Assembly: GCF_004357765.1 (NCBI RefSeq)
Contig: NZ_SMTE01000009.1
Coordinates: 235,571-299,570 of the forward strand
Reading direction: 5' to 3'
DNA length: 64,000 nt
Source of the DNA: Pseudomonas putida
GTDB taxonomy: Bacteria; Pseudomonadota; Gammaproteobacteria; Pseudomonadales; Pseudomonadaceae
In this document: piece by piece, positions 44,176 to 53,697 of the stretch
Layout of the letters: every line of letters begins with the position of its first letter
How positions within the stretch are numbered: position 1 is the stretch's first letter
Translations under genes and position numbers: made by a program
Notes under the pieces: model-generated
Database searches by the model: none
Told to the model about the DNA's origin: nothing
What the model saw: the letters and a program-made list of their open reading frames with translations, nothing else

Positions 44176-45456
44176 TCAGAAGTAGTAGGGGAATTTCAGG
44201 CTGAAGGAGAAGTCCGGCGAGTCGTCGGTCAAGCCGATGGACAGGTTGGGGACGATGGTCAGGTTGTCCGTAGCGGCGAAGGTCATGCCGATGTTGAAGT
44301 TGGCGGCGTTGTAGTCACTGTTGGGCACCGATTGCCAGTCACCGCCATCGGGCTTGATCTTGCTCTTGCTGGCGAACTGGTCCGATACCGAGAACGACAT
44401 GCTCATCTTCTCGTTCAGGGCAAAGGCGATACCGGCGCCGATCTGCCAGGAGTCGCCGAGCTTCACGTCACCCGGCACCTTGGTGTTGACCGTGGGGCTG
44501 ATGTCGCTGAACGAGTCCTCCATGTTGTAGGTGTAGGACAGGCTGCCGAACAGCACGGCGGGGTCGAAGGTCTTGACCAGCGACAGCCCAGGCGTGATCG
44601 ACCAGACGCCGTTGCCAGTGGGCAGGTCTTCCGGCACCGAGAGGTTGTCGTTGGTGGGGTCGTTGATCAGCTTGATGCCGTACGGATCCTTGCCGGTTGG
44701 CGCTTTCACCCGCAGGGTGACCACGGCGTCCGGCAAGCTTTCCGATTCATCGAGGAATTTGTAGGCAACGCCGACATTGACGTCGCCGATGGTCGGGTCT
44801 CGGGTGACCGTGGCATCGGAGGTGACGGGGCCGGCGCCCCCGGCGCCCCCGGACGAGTAGGTCGATTCGCGGTAGACCACCGGTACGTTGATATCGAACT
44901 GCCAACGTTGGTCGAGGTTGTAGCGGGCCGTGAGGTCCAGTGTCCAGTTGTCGGCCTTGATCCGGTCGAGGTTGATGTTGCCGAGGAAGATCGAGTCCAG
45001 CGCCAGGAAGCCGTTGAGCACCAGGGCGCGGGTATCGTAGTGAGTGTAGGTCAGTCCGGTCTCGACACTGAACTTGCCGCCGCCGAAGAAGCCGCTGGCC
45101 TCGTCGTAGAGGTTGGATACGCTCTGCGCGGGCTCGGAGTCGTCCTTGAGCGACTGGCCATAGGAGCTGCCGGTGGTACCCGGCGCGCCGGCGGCGACGG
45201 TCTGGCCGCCCCTGACCGTTTCCGCCGGGGATTTGGTCAGGCGCCTTGGCGCTGGGGCAGGGGGCGCTTCTTCGACTTGGCGCAGGCGCTGCTCCAGCAC
45301 CATCAGTGCATTCTGTTGTGCTTCGTAGCGCGCTTTGAGCGCCATCAGTTCCTGTTTAAGGGCTTCGACCTGCGGATCGGTCGCTGCGTACAGCAGGTTG
45401 ACCGGTGCCAGGGCCGTCAAACAAACGACAGCTTTTAACGTCAAAGATCGGTGCAT
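44176..45456 (-). CDS. fapF: FapF outer-membrane amyloid secretion channel
   Basis: 426 residues with signal peptide ([16 protein letters not shown]). Residues about 26-62 form a coiled coil ([20 protein letters not shown]) that trimerises and gates the channel. A flexible linker follows, then a 12-stranded beta barrel of alternating residues ending in the outer-membrane signature KFPYYF. FapF secretes FapA-C and is the last gene of the fap operon. A GC-rich hairpin without T-tract follows at 44150-44168. Confidence 0.93.
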   Translation of the reverse strand: MHRSLTLKAVVCLTALAPVNLLYAATDPQVEALKQELMALKARYEAQQNALMVLEQRLRQVEEAPPAPAPRRLTKSPAETVRGGQTVAAGAPGTTGSSYGQSLKDDSEPAQSVSNLYDEASGFFGGGKFSVETGLTYTHYDTRALVLNGFLALDSIFLGNINLDRIKADNWTLDLTARYNLDQRWQFDINVPVVYRESTYSSGGAGGAGPVTSDATVTRDPTIGDVNVGVAYKFLDESESLPDAVVTLRVKAPTGKDPYGIKLINDPTNDNLSVPEDLPTGNGVWSITPGLSLVKTFDPAVLFGSLSYTYNMEDSFSDISPTVNTKVPGDVKLGDSWQIGAGIAFALNEKMSMSFSVSDQFASKSKIKPDGGDWQSVPNSDYNAANFNIGMTFAATDNLTIVPNLSIGLTDDSPDFSFSLKFPYYF

Positions 45457-45501
45457 GGTTAACCGTCCCTTCCGACTGCATTTGATGAGACGAAGCGTAG
45501 A

Positions 45502-46272
45502 TCAGTATCCGAGGGTGCGAAGGCCTTTAAGCTGATCCAGGTTGCCGCTCACCGCGCCGGCGGTCGACACGTTGTCGCGTAGCACCACGTTGAGCGAGGT
45601 GAAGTTCTTCACCTGGTTGCCAGTGCCGAGCAGGGTGGCGTTCTGCAACAGGCCGCCCTGGGCCAGGCGCTGCAGGGTTGCGCCCTGGTTGTTGCTGGCG
45701 ACGATGTTCATCTGTACACCACTGCTGGTGGACGAAACGCTCATCGAGCCTGCGCCATTACTGGCGGAGATCGTCGAGCCGGCGGTCAGCAACTGGCCCT
45801 TGGGCGTCGTCGAAGCCGTACTGCCGGCTTGGCTGGCCTTGGTGACGTTGATGGCGACGTCGTTGTTGGCGGCGTTGTTGTCCCCGGCGGCGCGCACGAC
45901 CTGGGTCACGCCCTGGGTGGTGCCCAGCCCGGCGCCGCCGGTCACGGTGCCGGTTCCGGCGCTGATGGTGCCGGCTTGGCTCGACTGGCCGCTGGTGGTG
46001 GATTTTTCGTCGATGGTCGAGACATAGAATTGCGGTTTGATGGTGTTCTGCTGGATCTGCATCGTCGAACTGACGCCAATCACCTCGCCTTTGGCGTTCT
46101 GCCAGGTGCTGGACATGACGACGCCGAAGCTGATGATGCGCCCGGGCATGACGAAGCGCCCGCGCAGATTGGCCAGTTCATGGTCCTTGAGTTCGATGGG
46201 CGCAAACGTCTGCGCCTGGGTGTGCAGGCTCGCCGCGAGGCAGGCCAGGGTGAGCCAGGTTGGAATCTTCAT
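45502..46272 (-). CDS. fapE: FapE, minor secreted fap component
   Basis: 256 residues with a Sec signal peptide (MKIPTWLTLACLAASLHTQA). A structured N-terminal region (LKDHELANLRGRFVMPGRII) precedes a Ser/Thr/Gly/Asn-rich central part and a C-terminal segment with NQVKNFTSLNVVLRDNVS. FapE is found with FapC in purified fibrils and is proposed to help export or fibre formation. The gene is 43 bases downstream of fapD. Confidence 0.9.
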   Translation of the reverse strand: MKIPTWLTLACLAASLHTQAQTFAPIELKDHELANLRGRFVMPGRIISFGVVMSSTWQNAKGEVIGVSSTMQIQQNTIKPQFYVSTIDEKSTTSGQSSQAGTISAGTGTVTGGAGLGTTQGVTQVVRAAGDNNAANNDVAINVTKASQAGSTASTTPKGQLLTAGSTISASNGAGSMSVSSTSSGVQMNIVASNNQGATLQRLAQGGLLQNATLLGTGNQVKNFTSLNVVLRDNVSTAGAVSGNLDQLKGLRTLGY

Positions 46273-46315
46273 GGGATGCTCCCCGAGCTTCGTGCTCTTT
46301 TGTTATAAGAGTCGA

Positions 46316-46996
46316 TTAGAAGAAGTCGCTTTGGATGAAGCCGAAGTCCATCAACTCCGCGTCCTGTACCGGGGTGAAATTGTTGATGCGGCCTTTCGCG
46401 GTCAGTGGCAAGGGCGGATCGAGCAGGGCGTTGCCCTTGTCGTAGCCTTGGCCGATCACGGCGAAGATGATGCCGTTCCAGCCTTTGAGGAAATCGTCGA
46501 CTTTATAGCGTTTGTGGCCCAATACCGGATCGCCGATGTACACCCAGCCCTTGTCGACCTTCTGCATGACCACGAAATGTTTGTAGCCGCGGATGTCCAT
46601 CAGGACGACTACCGGAATGCGCACGCTGGTCAGGGTGTCCGCTGCCACCCGATAGCCCCGGGCGCGCATGCCCAGGCTTTCGACATAGCGTTTCATGTCC
46701 AGCATGGAAAAGCCCTGGACCCTCACCAGTTCTGGGTCGGCATGGGCCAGCATGCCTTCGATGATCTGTTTTTCGTCGACATCCAGCCAGTAGGCCTGGC
46801 GCAGGATGGTCGCGAGCGCGGCTGCGCCGCAGCTGAAATCGGTTTTCTGTTGCACCAGGTCGGCGAACTTGCGTTCGCGGATACTCTGGATCGGCTTGTA
46901 AATCACAGCGCCGCCAGGAAGCACGGAAAGCGGCATCTGCGCCGCTTCGCTAATACTTGCCACACACAGCAAACATGCCAGGGCCAAAATGCGCAT
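46316..46996 (-). CDS. fapD: FapD, C39-family cysteine protease
   Basis: 226 residues with a signal peptide (LALACLLCVASISEA). The C39 catalytic set is visible: Cys in QKTDFSCGAAALATIL, His in RGYKHFVVMQ and Asp in IGDPVLGHKRY. FapD is thought to process Fap components or FapF in the periplasm. It is separated from fapC by 63 bases holding a stable UUCG hairpin. Confidence 0.93.
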   Translation of the reverse strand: MRILALACLLCVASISEAAQMPLSVLPGGAVIYKPIQSIRERKFADLVQQKTDFSCGAAALATILRQAYWLDVDEKQIIEGMLAHADPELVRVQGFSMLDMKRYVESLGMRARGYRVAADTLTSVRIPVVVLMDIRGYKHFVVMQKVDKGWVYIGDPVLGHKRYKVDDFLKGWNGIIFAVIGQGYDKGNALLDPPLPLTAKGRINNFTPVQDAELMDFGFIQSDFF

Positions 46997-47025
46997 GTCG
47001 AACGCCTCTGATACGGTCGTGGCAA

Positions 47026-47045
47026 AGGCCCCCCGAAGGGGGCCT
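47026..47045 (-). terminator. Intercistronic UUCG hairpin between fapC and fapD
   Basis: On the minus strand AGGCCCCC-TTCG-GGGGGCCT forms a perfect 8-bp stem with the extra-stable UUCG tetraloop, 15 bases after the fapC stop, followed only by TTG. It could act as a partial terminator or a 3' end stabiliser, making fapABC mRNA more abundant than fapDEF. Confidence 0.7.
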
Positions 47046-47059
47046 CTGTTACGCGCTGG

Positions 47060-48391
47060 TTAGAACGAGACGTTGGAAATGGCCAGCGAGTTGCTTTGCT
47101 GGTTGCCCACGCCCGCTGCCACGTTGACACCGAGGTTGCCACTGCCGCCATTGACCGAACCGCTCAGGGTTGCGATGTTGGTCACAGGGTTGGCCCAGCC
47201 GGTCGGAGTCAGAACCTGGAACGACACGGTGTTGCTCAGGTCGTAGGAGCTGCTCTCGCTGTAGCTCTGGGCTACGTTCTGGTGGGACTCGGAGCTTCCA
47301 TCCTTGGATTTTTCGTAGCTCGAACTGGACGATTTGTCATAGGACGAATCGTAGGCCTTCTCGAACGACGAGTCATGGCTCGAACTGTGCGAGGCATCCA
47401 CGGTGGCGTTGAGCGATGCATCCAGGGATCCATCGAACGTTTCGCTTTCACTGCGCTCATGACGGCCATAATCCCAGGTGCGGGTGGTCGATGTGTTGGC
47501 GGCTGCGTTGAACGTCACATCCAGCGAAGCGTTGTGGGACGAATTGGATTCCGAGCTCTTCGAGCCCGAGGCGCCCCAGCTTGCGCTGCCACTTGCATTG
47601 TGGCTGCTCGAGCCACTGGCGTTCTTGGCCCACGACGAGGTGCTGTCGGACACCAGGTTCGAGGCGTTGGCGCGGGCGGTGGAACCGGTGGCCCGAGTGG
47701 TGTAGGTCAGCGTATCCACTCGATAGGTACGGTCAGCACGGTTGTTCACGACCAGGCCTGGACCGGTCTGGGTGGCCGAGGCGGTCGCTACCGCGTTGCC
47801 GATGTCAGCACCGGCGTTGGCGATGGCCATGGTGTTTTTCTGCTGGTTCAGGTCGCCGCCAGCGATGTTGATGCCCATGTTGCCGCTGCCGCTGTTACCC
47901 GATCCGCTCATCACTGCAGCCGCTTGGCTGCCGTAATTGTTCACCTTGTTGTTGTTGCTGTACTGGTTGACCTGGGCGGTTGCAGTGGCGGTGCCGAAGA
48001 CGAAGCTGTTGTCCAGGCTCGATTCGGCTGCGGCGTTGGCGATGGCGGCGGCGTTGTCCTGCTGGTTGCCGGAGCCTGCCGCCACGTTGACCCCCACGTT
48101 GCCGCTGGTGCCGGTGGCCGAGTTGCTCATTTCAGCGCCATTGAGGGTGCCTTCGTTGAGGATCTTATTGTCTGTGCTGCTCTGGGCGTCCATGGCATTG
48201 GCGGTCGCCGAGATGTAGATCACGGTTGGATCGTCGTTGCCGTTGTGACCACCGTTATGGCCGTTGTTGTGGCCATTATTGTGACCGTTGTTATGGCCGT
48301 TGTTGTGACTGCTTTGCCCAGCTTGTACAGCAACAGCCATGACCGCAGCAATTGCGAAAACCAGAGGCTTGAGTGCCATCGAGGGTTTCAT
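47060..48391 (-). CDS. fapC: FapC, major functional amyloid subunit
   Basis: 443 residues with signal peptide (to about residue 24). Three amyloid repeats are visible: R1 about 97-120 (GNVGVNVAAGSGNQQ), R2 about 169-193 (GNMGINIAGGDLNQQ) and R3 about 418-441 (GNLGVNVAAGVGNQQ). Linker L1 is about 48 residues; L2 is about 224, extremely rich in Ser, Asn, Ala and Asp and containing many charged Ser-Tyr-Glu-Lys runs. Just after the signal peptide is a tandem HNNG repeat (residues 29-50). I find no cysteine in the whole protein. It forms the bulk of extracellular Fap fibres in biofilm. Confidence 0.95.
   Translation of the reverse strand: MKPSMALKPLVFAIAAVMAVAVQAGQSSHNNGHNNGHNNGHNNGHNGGHNGNDDPTVIYISATANAMDAQSSTDNKILNEGTLNGAEMSNSATGTSGNVGVNVAAGSGNQQDNAAAIANAAAESSLDNSFVFGTATATAQVNQYSNNNKVNNYGSQAAAVMSGSGNSGSGNMGINIAGGDLNQQKNTMAIANAGADIGNAVATASATQTGPGLVVNNRADRTYRVDTLTYTTRATGSTARANASNLVSDSTSSWAKNASGSSSHNASGSASWGASGSKSSESNSSHNASLDVTFNAAANTSTTRTWDYGRHERSESETFDGSLDASLNATVDASHSSSHDSSFEKAYDSSYDKSSSSSYEKSKDGSSESHQNVAQSYSESSSYDLSNTVSFQVLTPTGWANPVTNIATLSGSVNGGSGNLGVNVAAGVGNQQSNSLAISNVSF
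48242..48307 (-). repeat. 12-base tandem repeats encoding HNNG units in FapC
   Basis: Five to six tandem 12-base units encode His-Asn-Asn-Gly (last units HNGG). Histidines fall every fourth residue at positions 29, 33, 37, 41, 45 and 49. The DNA repeat is prone to slippage, so copy number may vary between strains. Confidence 0.85.
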
Positions 48392-48443
48392 GGTGATTCT
48401 CCGTACGTTGTTTTAGGTTAAGTGCTGTCTTTACCTGTTTGGG

Positions 48444-49016
48444 TCAGTCCGCGACCCGGACGCTCAGGGTATTGGCAGTTCGATTTCCTACCCCGGCGCT
48501 CTGATTCACCTGGATGACCCCACGGCTACCGGTGAAGGCCCGGTCGCTGGTGGTGACCTGGCGATAGCCGGGTACGGATCCAGGTGCATCGGAGTTGTTG
48601 ACCAGCGCCACGTTCTGCTGCAGAAGGACGCTGTCGTCGAGACTTTGTGGCTGCGTGCCGATGCTGATGCGCAGCGCATTGGCTTGCTGGGTGTTGGCCC
48701 CGGCACTCTGGTTTACGCCCAGGGCACCACTGCCATGGCTGAAGGCATCGCCGTTGATCTGCGCACGGGTATCGCGGGCGGGATCGGCCAGGGTGTCGAG
48801 GTTCTGGCGGATCTGGTAGTTGGCGCTGGCCCGGGGGCCGACGGCGAAGGCGCGGGCGTTGGCCTGTTGCTGCTGGTCGCCGGCAGCCTGGTTGACCGCC
48901 ATGTTGCCCTCGTAGCGGCTGGCGGAGCTGTCGATGATGGCGGTATCCACCACCGGCGACTGGGCAAGGGCCGAAGTACTGCAGAACAGGGCCGTGATCA
49001 GCAGCGAGTGCCTCAT
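48444..49016 (-). CDS. fapB: FapB, minor amyloid / nucleator
   Basis: 190 residues with signal peptide (LLITALFCSTSALAQ). It has three repeats of the same kind as FapC: GNMAVNQAAGDQQQQANA, GALGVNQSAGANTQQANA and GVIQVNQSAGVGNRTANT, with short linkers. FapB is proposed to nucleate FapC fibres. It begins one base after the fapA stop codon and is 52 bases upstream of fapC. Confidence 0.93.
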   Translation of the reverse strand: MRHSLLITALFCSTSALAQSPVVDTAIIDSSASRYEGNMAVNQAAGDQQQQANARAFAVGPRASANYQIRQNLDTLADPARDTRAQINGDAFSHGSGALGVNQSAGANTQQANALRISIGTQPQSLDDSVLLQQNVALVNNSDAPGSVPGYRQVTTSDRAFTGSRGVIQVNQSAGVGNRTANTLSVRVAD

Positions 49017-49017
49017 G

Positions 49018-49455
49018 TCACTTGCCTCCGGTGAGGATGTTCAAGGCGCCCATGCCACGTTGGACGCTGGAGTTGACCATGTTGGAGATGCCGTTGCCGC
49101 CACCGCTGGCGCGACCACCTGCCATATTCGGCAACTGTTGCGGGTTACCGACTTGTGCGTTGATGTTGTTGGTCTGCTGGGTCACCATCGCGGAGATGCC
49201 GGCACCGCTGCTGATGCTGGCGAAGTCGCCGTCGCTCAGCTCGTTGGTTTGCCGAAGTACCTGCGCGGAGGGGTTGGCGTTGGCAGTGGTCGGGTAGGGG
49301 TCGGGAGCGAGGGGCGGGCGCGTGGCATTGCGAGTCTGCACATCGCGGGTGATGACGATGATGCCGTTGTCCGCCTGGGCCGTCTGACTCAGACTGGCCG
49401 CGATTGTGCATCCGATCAGCAACAGGCTGTAGAAGCCTTTTTCGATATTCCCCAC
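49018..49455 (-). CDS. fapA: FapA, fibre assembly modulator
   Basis: 145 residues from a GTG start at 49455 with AAGGA nine bases upstream. A signal peptide (YSLLLIGCTIAASLSQTAQA) is followed by a Pro/Asn-rich stretch and an Asn/Gln/Gly-rich C-terminus (VTQQTNNINAQVGNPQQ). FapA is the first gene of the operon and in characterised strains controls the FapB/FapC balance in fibres. A candidate sigma54 promoter lies 55-71 bases upstream of the start codon. Confidence 0.9.
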   Translation of the reverse strand: MGNIEKGFYSLLLIGCTIAASLSQTAQADNGIIVITRDVQTRNATRPPLAPDPYPTTANANPSAQVLRQTNELSDGDFASISSGAGISAMVTQQTNNINAQVGNPQQLPNMAGGRASGGGNGISNMVNSSVQRGMGALNILTGGK

Positions 49456-49509
49456 GATGGCAATTCCTTCTTCAGAGCGCTGGTTCCGTTCAGCATTGCC
49501 ACGAACTAG

Positions 49510-49526
49510 AGCAGAAGGTGTGCCGG
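49510..49526 (-). promoter_or_regulatory. Candidate sigma54 promoter of the fap operon
   Basis: On the minus strand the sequence reads CCGGCACACCTTCTGCT, with GG and GC exactly 10 bases apart and good matches to GGCAC and TGCT. The predicted start near 49498 leaves a leader of about 43 bases. A sigma54 activator (40514) lies beyond the far end of the cluster. Confidence 0.6.
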
Positions 49527-49745
49527 TTTTCGTTAAGGTAGGAAATTCAGTGGGTTAGCCACAATTGCTAGGGCGGGTAGGGAGCTGGCTGTTTCAAGGC
49601 TGACACAAGTTATTCGGAGAATCACGGCTTGGCCCAGCTAGTACGTTGTCTGAGCGATGTTGGGTAAGGGTGTTTCACGAATTTTTCACTGCCCCCGAAA
49701 CTGGAGCAAAGCCCGCAAATACGGGGGAAAGGCCCCGGGGTGGTG

Positions 49746-50306
49746 TTACGCCGAATTAACACCCAGTGAGCGGATGGGGCCGTTTTTCTCCAGCAACTGC
49801 TGCACTGCATTGAGCGCGGCGCTTTCACGGGCTGACCAGTCACCGCCGATGACCTGCAGGGGTTGTCGATGTTCTTCCAGCCAGGCGAGGGAGTCGTCGA
49901 AGAACGCCAGGCGGTCGCGCAGCTCCGGCTGGCTGCGCTGGCCATCGGCGACCCAGTCGACGCCCTCGGGGCTGAGCAACAGGTGCAGGTCGTAGCGCCG
50001 CGCGAGCAGCGCCTGCTCGAGCCAGGCCGGGCAGTCGTCGAACAGGGCGCGGCTCCAGAGCATGTTGCTCAGCAGGTGGGTATCGAGGATCAGCAATTCC
50101 GGGGCTTGCCGACGAGCCTGATCTTCCCAGGCCAATTGCCCCTGGGCAATGACCGGGATATCGGCATAACAGGTGTCTCGGCACTCGTGGTCGATGAAAT
50201 GTCGCACGTACTCGGACACCACCACTCCGCCGAATCGCGCCTGAATCAGGCCGCTGAGCCAGCTCTTGCCGCTGGATTCCGGTCCGCATAGTACGACGAC
50301 CTTCAT
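49746..50306 (-). CDS. NadR-like nicotinamide riboside kinase (AAA_28)
   Basis: 186 residues starting MKVVVLCGPESSGKSWLSGL, with a P-loop GPESSGKS typical of the NadR kinase domain. VVSEYVRHFIDHE, YADIPVIAQGQLAWEDQ and LLILDTHLLSNMLWSRALF match the NadR C-terminal kinase pattern. There is no adenylyltransferase or repressor domain, so it should only phosphorylate nicotinamide riboside to NMN. Its ATG overlaps the pnuC stop by 4 bases, coupling kinase and transporter. Confidence 0.85.
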   Translation of the reverse strand: MKVVVLCGPESSGKSWLSGLIQARFGGVVVSEYVRHFIDHECRDTCYADIPVIAQGQLAWEDQARRQAPELLILDTHLLSNMLWSRALFDDCPAWLEQALLARRYDLHLLLSPEGVDWVADGQRSQPELRDRLAFFDDSLAWLEEHRQPLQVIGGDWSARESAALNAVQQLLEKNGPIRSLGVNSA

Positions 50307-50875
50307 GGCGCCACCTGGGCCAACGCCGGATCACGGCGCCATTCCAGCCAGCCGCGTACGGCGATCACAGTGAGCACGGCGAAAAAACCGGCGGTGAAAT
50401 ACATGCCTTGGTGCAGGTACTGGCCAACATACGCCACATCCACCACCACCCACAGCGGCCAGCATTGCAGGCGCTTCTGCGCCATCCACAACTGCGCCAC
50501 CAGGCTGAAGCCGGTCAGGGTCGCATCCAGCCAGGGCAGCGCAGCGTCGGTCCAGTTCGCCATGCCAGCGCCCAGCGCCAGGCTCATCAGCACGCCTGCG
50601 GCGAGCCCGGCGAGCAAGGTCGACCTACCCAGGCGCGAGACTCGGCGCGCGTCCTCGACCCGATCCGGACGTTTCCACTGCCACCAGCCGTAAAGCGTCA
50701 GCACGGCATATGCCAGTTGCAGCAACATGCCCGAATACAGCTTCACCTCGAAGAACAGCCAGCCATAGATCAGCACCATGACCAGGCCGATCGGCCAGCA
50801 CCAGGCGTTCTGTTTGACCGTCAGCCAGACGGCGCTCACGCCGAGCACGGCGGCGATCAGTTCGAGGCCGGACAT
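50303..50875 (-). CDS. pnuC: Nicotinamide riboside transporter PnuC
   Basis: 190-residue membrane protein with about seven hydrophobic segments. Family motifs include VKQNAWCWPIGLVMVLIYGW, the WxxW-like YGWWQWKR, and the C-terminal DVAYVGQYLHQGMYFTAG. Some PnuC relatives carry thiamine (PnuT), but pairing with a NadR-like kinase favours nicotinamide riboside, which is trapped by phosphorylation. Confidence 0.88.
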   Translation of the reverse strand: MSGLELIAAVLGVSAVWLTVKQNAWCWPIGLVMVLIYGWLFFEVKLYSGMLLQLAYAVLTLYGWWQWKRPDRVEDARRVSRLGRSTLLAGLAAGVLMSLALGAGMANWTDAALPWLDATLTGFSLVAQLWMAQKRLQCWPLWVVVDVAYVGQYLHQGMYFTAGFFAVLTVIAVRGWLEWRRDPALAQVAP

Positions 50876-50929
50876 CAGCGCTCCTTCGGTAGGGAAAAGG
50901 GCGTGATTGTAACCTGCCGGCCGCTGGCA

Positions 50930-52567
50930 TTACACGCGGAACTGCCTGAGCAATTGTTCCAGTTGTTCGCTCAATTGTGCCAGGGCGGTCCCGGCCTCAC
51001 TGGAGTGTCGTGCGGCATCGGCGGTCTGCTGCGACAGCCCGGCCGTGTCGAGCACATTGCGGTTGATTTCCTCGACCACATGGGACTGCTGCAAGGTGGC
51101 ACTGGCGATCGACGCGTTGAGTGCGGTCAGATTGTGCAGCGCCTGGCTGATGGCATCCAGACTGGAACCCGCCTCGCGGGCCTGTTCGACGGTCTGGCGC
51201 GAGGCCTCGCTGCTGGTGTCGATGGCCCGTACCGCCGCATCGGACTGCCCTTGCAGGTGCTCGATCATGGTGTGGATTTCGGCGGTCGATTGGGCGGTGC
51301 GCTGGGCCAGCAGGCGAACTTCGTCGGCGACCACGGCAAAGCCGCGGCCCTGATCGCCGGCACGTGCCGCTTCGATAGCGGCGTTGAGCGCCAGCAGGTT
51401 GGTCTGCTCGGCGATGGAGCGAATGACCTCCAGTACGCCGCCAATGCGCGTGCTATGCCCGGCCAAATCGCGGATGACCTGTACGGCTTGCTCGATGGTG
51501 GCCGACAGTCGATCGATCTGCTGCAGGCTGCCGTGGATCGCCTGCTGGCCATGTTCCACTTGTTGCTGCGCGGCGTGCATTTCCCCAGCGGCTTGTTCGG
51601 CGGTCTTGGCCACGTCCTGTACGGCGTAGGTGACTTCGTTGACGGCCGTGGCAACCTGATCCATCTGCAGCGACTGCTGACTGCTGTGCGCTCGGGTAGC
51701 GCCGGCGTTGTCGCCCACTTGACCTGCGGATTGGGCGAGGGCATGGGCGGTGCGCTGCAACTGGCCGACCACGCCCTGAAGCTTGCCGTTGAACTGATTG
51801 AAATGCTCGCCGAGGTGGCTGAGCTCGTCCCGGCCATGGGTATCCAGGCGTCGGGTCAGGTCGCTTTCGCCACTGGCGATGTTGCCCATGGCTTGTACGG
51901 CCTGCTGCAACGGCTGGGCGATGCTGCGGGCGATCATCATGACCACCAGTGCCATCAGCAGGACGATACCCAGCCCCAGCAGTAGACTGTCGCGCAGCTG
52001 GCGATTGAATTCAGCCTGGACGTCGTCGACGTAGACCCCCGAGCCAATGATCCAGCCCCAGGGCTTGAACAGCTGGATGTACGAGGTCTTGGCGACCGGG
52101 TCGGCGGCTCCGGGCTTGGGCCAGCGGTAGTTCACCGGACCTTCGCCCTGGCTGCGGGCGAGAGCGACCATCTCGTTGAACACGGCGAAGCCGTCGGGGT
52201 CACGGATGGCCGACAGGTCCTTGCCATCGAGTTTGGGGTTGGCCGGATGCATGATCATCTTCGGCCCCAGATCGTTGATCCAGAAGTAGTCGTCCTTGTC
52301 ATAACGCAGCCCCCGCACGGCCTGCAGTGCCTGGCTCTGGGCGGCCTCACGGCTCAAGCTGCCGGCCGCTTCCAATCCCTGGTAGTAGGCCAGCACGCCG
52401 GCGGCGGTCTGTACCACATGGCGGGTTTTCTCGGCCTTGGCCTGGTAGAGATCGCCATGGATCTGGCGCAACATCAACAGCCCCAGAGCCACCACCATCA
52501 CCACCGCCACCAGCAGAATCAGCCACAAGCGGCGGCTGATCGACATCGACCTCAATGCCTTCATCAT
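50930..52567 (-). CDS. Methyl-accepting chemotaxis receptor with sCache domain (McpP-like)
   Basis: About 545 residues. Three consecutive ATGs lie at 52570, 52567 and 52564; GGAGTA directly before the first favours one of the inner two. TM1 is [21 protein letters not shown] single-Cache sensor follows, with [20 protein letters not shown] and [13 protein letters not shown], then TM2 ([19 protein letters not shown]), HAMP and the signalling domain with tip [21 protein letters not shown]. The Cache motif resembles P. putida McpP, which senses small carboxylates. The gene ends 54 bases before pnuC. Confidence 0.88.
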   Translation of the reverse strand: MMKALRSMSISRRLWLILLVAVVMVVALGLLMLRQIHGDLYQAKAEKTRHVVQTAAGVLAYYQGLEAAGSLSREAAQSQALQAVRGLRYDKDDYFWINDLGPKMIMHPANPKLDGKDLSAIRDPDGFAVFNEMVALARSQGEGPVNYRWPKPGAADPVAKTSYIQLFKPWGWIIGSGVYVDDVQAEFNRQLRDSLLLGLGIVLLMALVVMMIARSIAQPLQQAVQAMGNIASGESDLTRRLDTHGRDELSHLGEHFNQFNGKLQGVVGQLQRTAHALAQSAGQVGDNAGATRAHSSQQSLQMDQVATAVNEVTYAVQDVAKTAEQAAGEMHAAQQQVEHGQQAIHGSLQQIDRLSATIEQAVQVIRDLAGHSTRIGGVLEVIRSIAEQTNLLALNAAIEAARAGDQGRGFAVVADEVRLLAQRTAQSTAEIHTMIEHLQGQSDAAVRAIDTSSEASRQTVEQAREAGSSLDAISQALHNLTALNASIASATLQQSHVVEEINRNVLDTAGLSQQTADAARHSSEAGTALAQLSEQLEQLLRQFRV

Positions 52568-52864
52568 CATTACTCCCTGATTGTTCTTTTTATTCAGGTC
52601 TATCCAAGCATGTCCGGGCGTCGTGCCACACTCGACCAATGGCTAACTGCCATCAGTGAGCGCTATGCTTTACCGCGACAAGCCTTGGCAGAGGCGCTCT
52701 GATAGGATCTCGGCCGCGTCAGATGAAACCTTTAGGTGGGATGAACTTTTCTGCTGGCATTTGTCCCACCTGTCGCTGTAAAAACCGCAGGGCCATGCGT
52801 GGCATACAAGTAAATCAAGAACGAGGGGCCTGCCCATGAAGGCAGCGCTCCAACGGGGGAGTGG

Positions 52865-53695
52865 ATGGATTTTTGGAGTGCCTTTCAGGCAATCATCTTG
52901 GGCGTGGTCGAAGGACTGACGGAATTCCTGCCCATTTCAAGCACCGGTCACCAGATCATCGTCGCCGATCTGATCGGCTTCGGTGGCGAGCGGGCCATGG
53001 CCTTCAACATCATCATCCAGCTCGGAGCGATTCTCGCGGTGGTCTGGGAATTCCGCCGCAAGATCCTCGATGTAGTCTTCGGTCTGACCAGCCAGCCGAC
53101 TGCGCGCCGCTTCACCGCTAACCTGCTGCTGGCGTTCATGCCGGCAGTGGTACTGGGAGTGCTGTTCGCCGACCTGATCCACGAATACCTGTTCAACCCC
53201 ATTACCGTGGCTTTGGCCCTGGTTGTGGGCGGTTTCATCATGCTCTGGGCGGAGCGGCGCGAGCACCGCATCGAGGTCGATCATGTCGATGAGATGCGTT
53301 GGAGTCACGCCCTGAAGATCGGCTTCGTGCAATGCGTGGCAATGATTCCTGGCACTTCGCGCTCGGGGTCGACCATCATCGGCGGCTTGCTCTTCGGTCT
53401 GTCGCGCAAGGCTGCCACGGAGTTCTCGTTCTTCCTGGCCATGCCCACCATGGTCGGTGCAGCGGTGTATTCGGGCTACAAGTACCGCGACCTGTTCCAA
53501 CCCAGCGATTTGCCGGTATTCGCCGTGGGCTTCGTGACCTCGTTCATCTTCGCCATGATCGCCGTGCGGGCCCTGCTGAAGTTCATCGCCAACCATAGCT
53601 ATGCCGCGTTCGCCTGGTACCGCATCGTCTTCGGTTTGTTGATCCTGGCCACCTGGCAGTTCGGCTGGGTCGATTGGTCAACGGCGAACGGCTGA
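52865..53695 (+). CDS. uppP: Undecaprenyl-diphosphatase UppP (BacA)
   Basis: 276 residues, about eight hydrophobic segments. Both active-site motifs are present: [15 protein letters not shown] near the N-terminus and [20 protein letters not shown] in the second half. It recycles undecaprenyl pyrophosphate for peptidoglycan and O-antigen synthesis. GGGGAGTGG precedes ATG 52865. The next gene starts two bases after its stop. Confidence 0.95.
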   Translation: MDFWSAFQAIILGVVEGLTEFLPISSTGHQIIVADLIGFGGERAMAFNIIIQLGAILAVVWEFRRKILDVVFGLTSQPTARRFTANLLLAFMPAVVLGVLFADLIHEYLFNPITVALALVVGGFIMLWAERREHRIEVDHVDEMRWSHALKIGFVQCVAMIPGTSRSGSTIIGGLLFGLSRKAATEFSFFLAMPTMVGAAVYSGYKYRDLFQPSDLPVFAVGFVTSFIFAMIAVRALLKFIANHSYAAFAWYRIVFGLLILATWQFGWVDWSTANG

Positions 53696-53697
53696 CC

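Noticed and set aside
48242-48307. 12-base repeat block read as an intergenic satellite
   Set aside because: It lies inside fapC in frame and encodes the HNNG repeat, so it is coding.
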